The notes beneath the pieces were generated by a model that was given only the letters and a program-made list of their open reading frames with translations, was not told the origin of the DNA and did no database searches. A program made the position numbers and the translations under genes. A stretch of DNA of 64,000 bases, taken from Marinobacter caseinilyticus (GTDB lineage: Bacteria; Pseudomonadota; Gammaproteobacteria; Pseudomonadales; Oleiphilaceae). The stretch is taken from contig NZ_WUQJ01000013.1 of NCBI RefSeq assembly GCF_011074955.1, positions 1 through 64,000 of the forward strand, in the 5' to 3' direction. Positions 62,943-64,000 of the stretch are shown here, piece by piece (position 1 is the first letter of the stretch; each line of letters begins with the position of its first letter).

Positions 62943-64000
62943 TTAATCGGCCAAACTCTTGTGGACCACTTCATAAACGTCCATCGACAAGCCTTTCTTA
63001 TCCCTCAGTGTTTCCAGCGCGGAGCGCATTCCATCCCGGTACACCTCCGTGTACTTGCGCCAGCGCGTGAGTGGCGACACCAAACGAGCGGCGATTTGTG
63101 GATTACTATCGTCCAAGTGATTGATATGTTTTGCCAAAAACCGATAGCCCGAGCCATCTTGAGCGTGGAAATTAACCAAATTCTGGCCAGCAAACACACC
63201 CACCACCGCTCGCACTTTGTTCGGGTTCTTCCAATCAAAGGCCGGGTGGTCCAGCAATTTGCTGACGGCCGCCAACCCTCCTGTGCGCGGGCTGCTGGTC
63301 TGGACCGAAAACCACTGTTCAACAACTTGCGGGTCTTGCTGCCACTGCTGGTAAAACTCGCTCAACGCAACCTCTCGGTCAGCCTCAAAGTCTGAATTCA
63401 CCAGAGCTCGCAAGGCGCCAAACTGATCCGTCATGTTGGTCGCGTCTCTAAACTGGCGCTTGGCCAATATCCGCCCTTCTTCATCATTGACCTGGAGCAG
63501 CCAGGCCAATGCGGTATTGCGAAGAGCCCGCCGTGCTATTGCCTCGGATGTCGGCTCGTAAGGCCCGATGTCGAGATTGCGATGGTAGCAGGCCACCAGC
63601 TCATCTCTCAGCGTTAAAGCCAGGTGGTTCAACACGCGGGTACGAGCCTGACATATGCCCTGGACATCCGCCGAGTCCGCAAGCTCAATCAGATACGCCT
63701 CGCTTGGCAATTGCAGCATTTTGGCAACCAGTGCCTGATCGACATCAGCATTGGAAACCAGGTGTCGGTAGGCGGTTACCTGTCTTGGCTCAACGACTGT
63801 TTCCGAACCCGCACCAATCAATGACTGAATCACATCTACCGACAGCCGCTGGCCGGCATCCCAGCGATTAAAACCGTCCGAGTCGTGATTCATCAGAAAC
63901 ATCAATTGCTCACGGTTCCATGGGTAATTCACGCGTACCGGCGCCGAAAACCCCCTGAGCAATGACGGGACAGGCTTTTCTGCCACATCATGAAACTCAA
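62943..64000 (-). CDS. pepN: Aminopeptidase N, C-terminal part (cut by the window end)
   Basis: The last 350 or so residues of PepN; the catalytic zinc domain lies beyond 64000. In-frame sequence continues upstream of the GTG at 63986 as EFHD, so that GTG is not the start. The block PVPSLLRGFSAPVRVNYPW matches the E. coli PepN C-terminal domain. So do FNRWDAGQRLSVDVI, ANPNKV-like NPNKVRAVVGVFAGQN, FHAQDGSGYRFLAKHI and NPQIAARLVSPLTRWRKY. It cleaves N-terminal residues from peptides. It is not obviously linked to the DUF1329 operon, which starts 190 bp downstream. Confidence 0.95.
   Translation of the reverse strand, partial: EFHDVAEKPVPSLLRGFSAPVRVNYPWNREQLMFLMNHDSDGFNRWDAGQRLSVDVIQSLIGAGSETVVEPRQVTAYRHLVSNADVDQALVAKMLQLPSEAYLIELADSADVQGICQARTRVLNHLALTLRDELVACYHRNLDIGPYEPTSEAIARRALRNTALAWLLQVNDEEGRILAKRQFRDATNMTDQFGALRALVNSDFEADREVALSEFYQQWQQDPQVVEQWFSVQTSSPRTGGLAAVSKLLDHPAFDWKNPNKVRAVVGVFAGQNLVNFHAQDGSGYRFLAKHINHLDDSNPQIAARLVSPLTRWRKYTEVYRDGMRSALETLRDKKGLSMDVYEVVHKSLAD

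Noticed and set aside
63986..63988. GTG near the window end as the start of a short pepN-like gene
   Set aside because: The frame and PepN similarity continue upstream to the window edge, so the gene is cut there and does not start there.

Overview
The window looks like chromosomal DNA of a marine or halophilic gammaproteobacterium, most likely Marinobacter or a close relative. This is inferred from recognised gene families, not from a database search. The supporting features are a TeaABCD-type ectoine TRAP transporter, a glucosylglycerate compatible-solute operon, a BCCT transporter, the thrS-infC-rpmI-rplT-pheS-pheT-ihfA-merR-tRNA-Pro block, and a DUF1329/YCF48-like/MMPL cluster. Nearly all the sequence is gene-dense. 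No insertion sequence, prophage, CRISPR array or rRNA is visible.

Layout. 1-346: a direct repeat of about 86 bp built from palindromic REP-like elements. 347-7164: a TPR/methyltransferase-like protein, exonuclease I, a secreted protein of unknown function, and a CheY-CheC fusion followed by a PAS-GGDEF diguanylate cyclase. 7206-10813: teaDCBA (minus strand) with a strong hairpin between teaA and teaB. 11544-17554: five minus-strand genes for synthesis and recycling of glucosylglycerate, with an added DUF3524 glycosyltransferase. 17700-19157: selO. 19158-22692: a duplicated accessory locus. Two copies of an effector-like gene plus a small membrane-protein gene are interleaved with degenerate copies of the selO 3' end and with REP-like palindromes. 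Both effector-like genes are broken and both partner genes are intact. 22693-25172: class I fumarase and an enoyl-CoA hydratase-like protein. 25490-32662: a VolA-like lipase lipoprotein, a penicillin-acylase-family lipoprotein and a membrane diguanylate cyclase. 32687-38651: EF-hand protein, class III CoA-transferase, AraC regulator, a TPR-like periplasmic protein, RmuC and a small unknown protein. 38881-42145: a retropepsin-like protease / transglutaminase-like 7TM protein / ATP-grasp ligase operon. 42417-45922: BCCT transporter and an FMN glutamate-synthase-like protein. 46031-53650: tRNA-Pro and the translation block. 53793-57464: a TAXI-type TRAP transporter. 57647-62753: MMPL-type RND protein, YCF48-like protein and DUF1329 protein. 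62943-64000: the 3' part of pepN, cut by the window edge.

How the genes work together. Two osmoadaptation modules lie next to each other. TeaABC imports ectoine-type solutes and TeaD is its UspA-like partner. The glucosylglycerate operon encodes a closed cycle: GpgS and a phosphatase make glucosylglycerate, a GH13 phosphorylase splits it to glucose-1-phosphate and glycerate, and a P-loop glycerate kinase returns glycerate to 3-phosphoglycerate. Both TRAP operons carry a stem-loop between the binding-protein gene and the permease gene, which probably sets protein ratios. The most unusual region is 19158-22692. It looks like a tandemly amplified toxin/immunity-like locus that used the selO 3' end and REP palindromes as boundaries and then lost its toxins.
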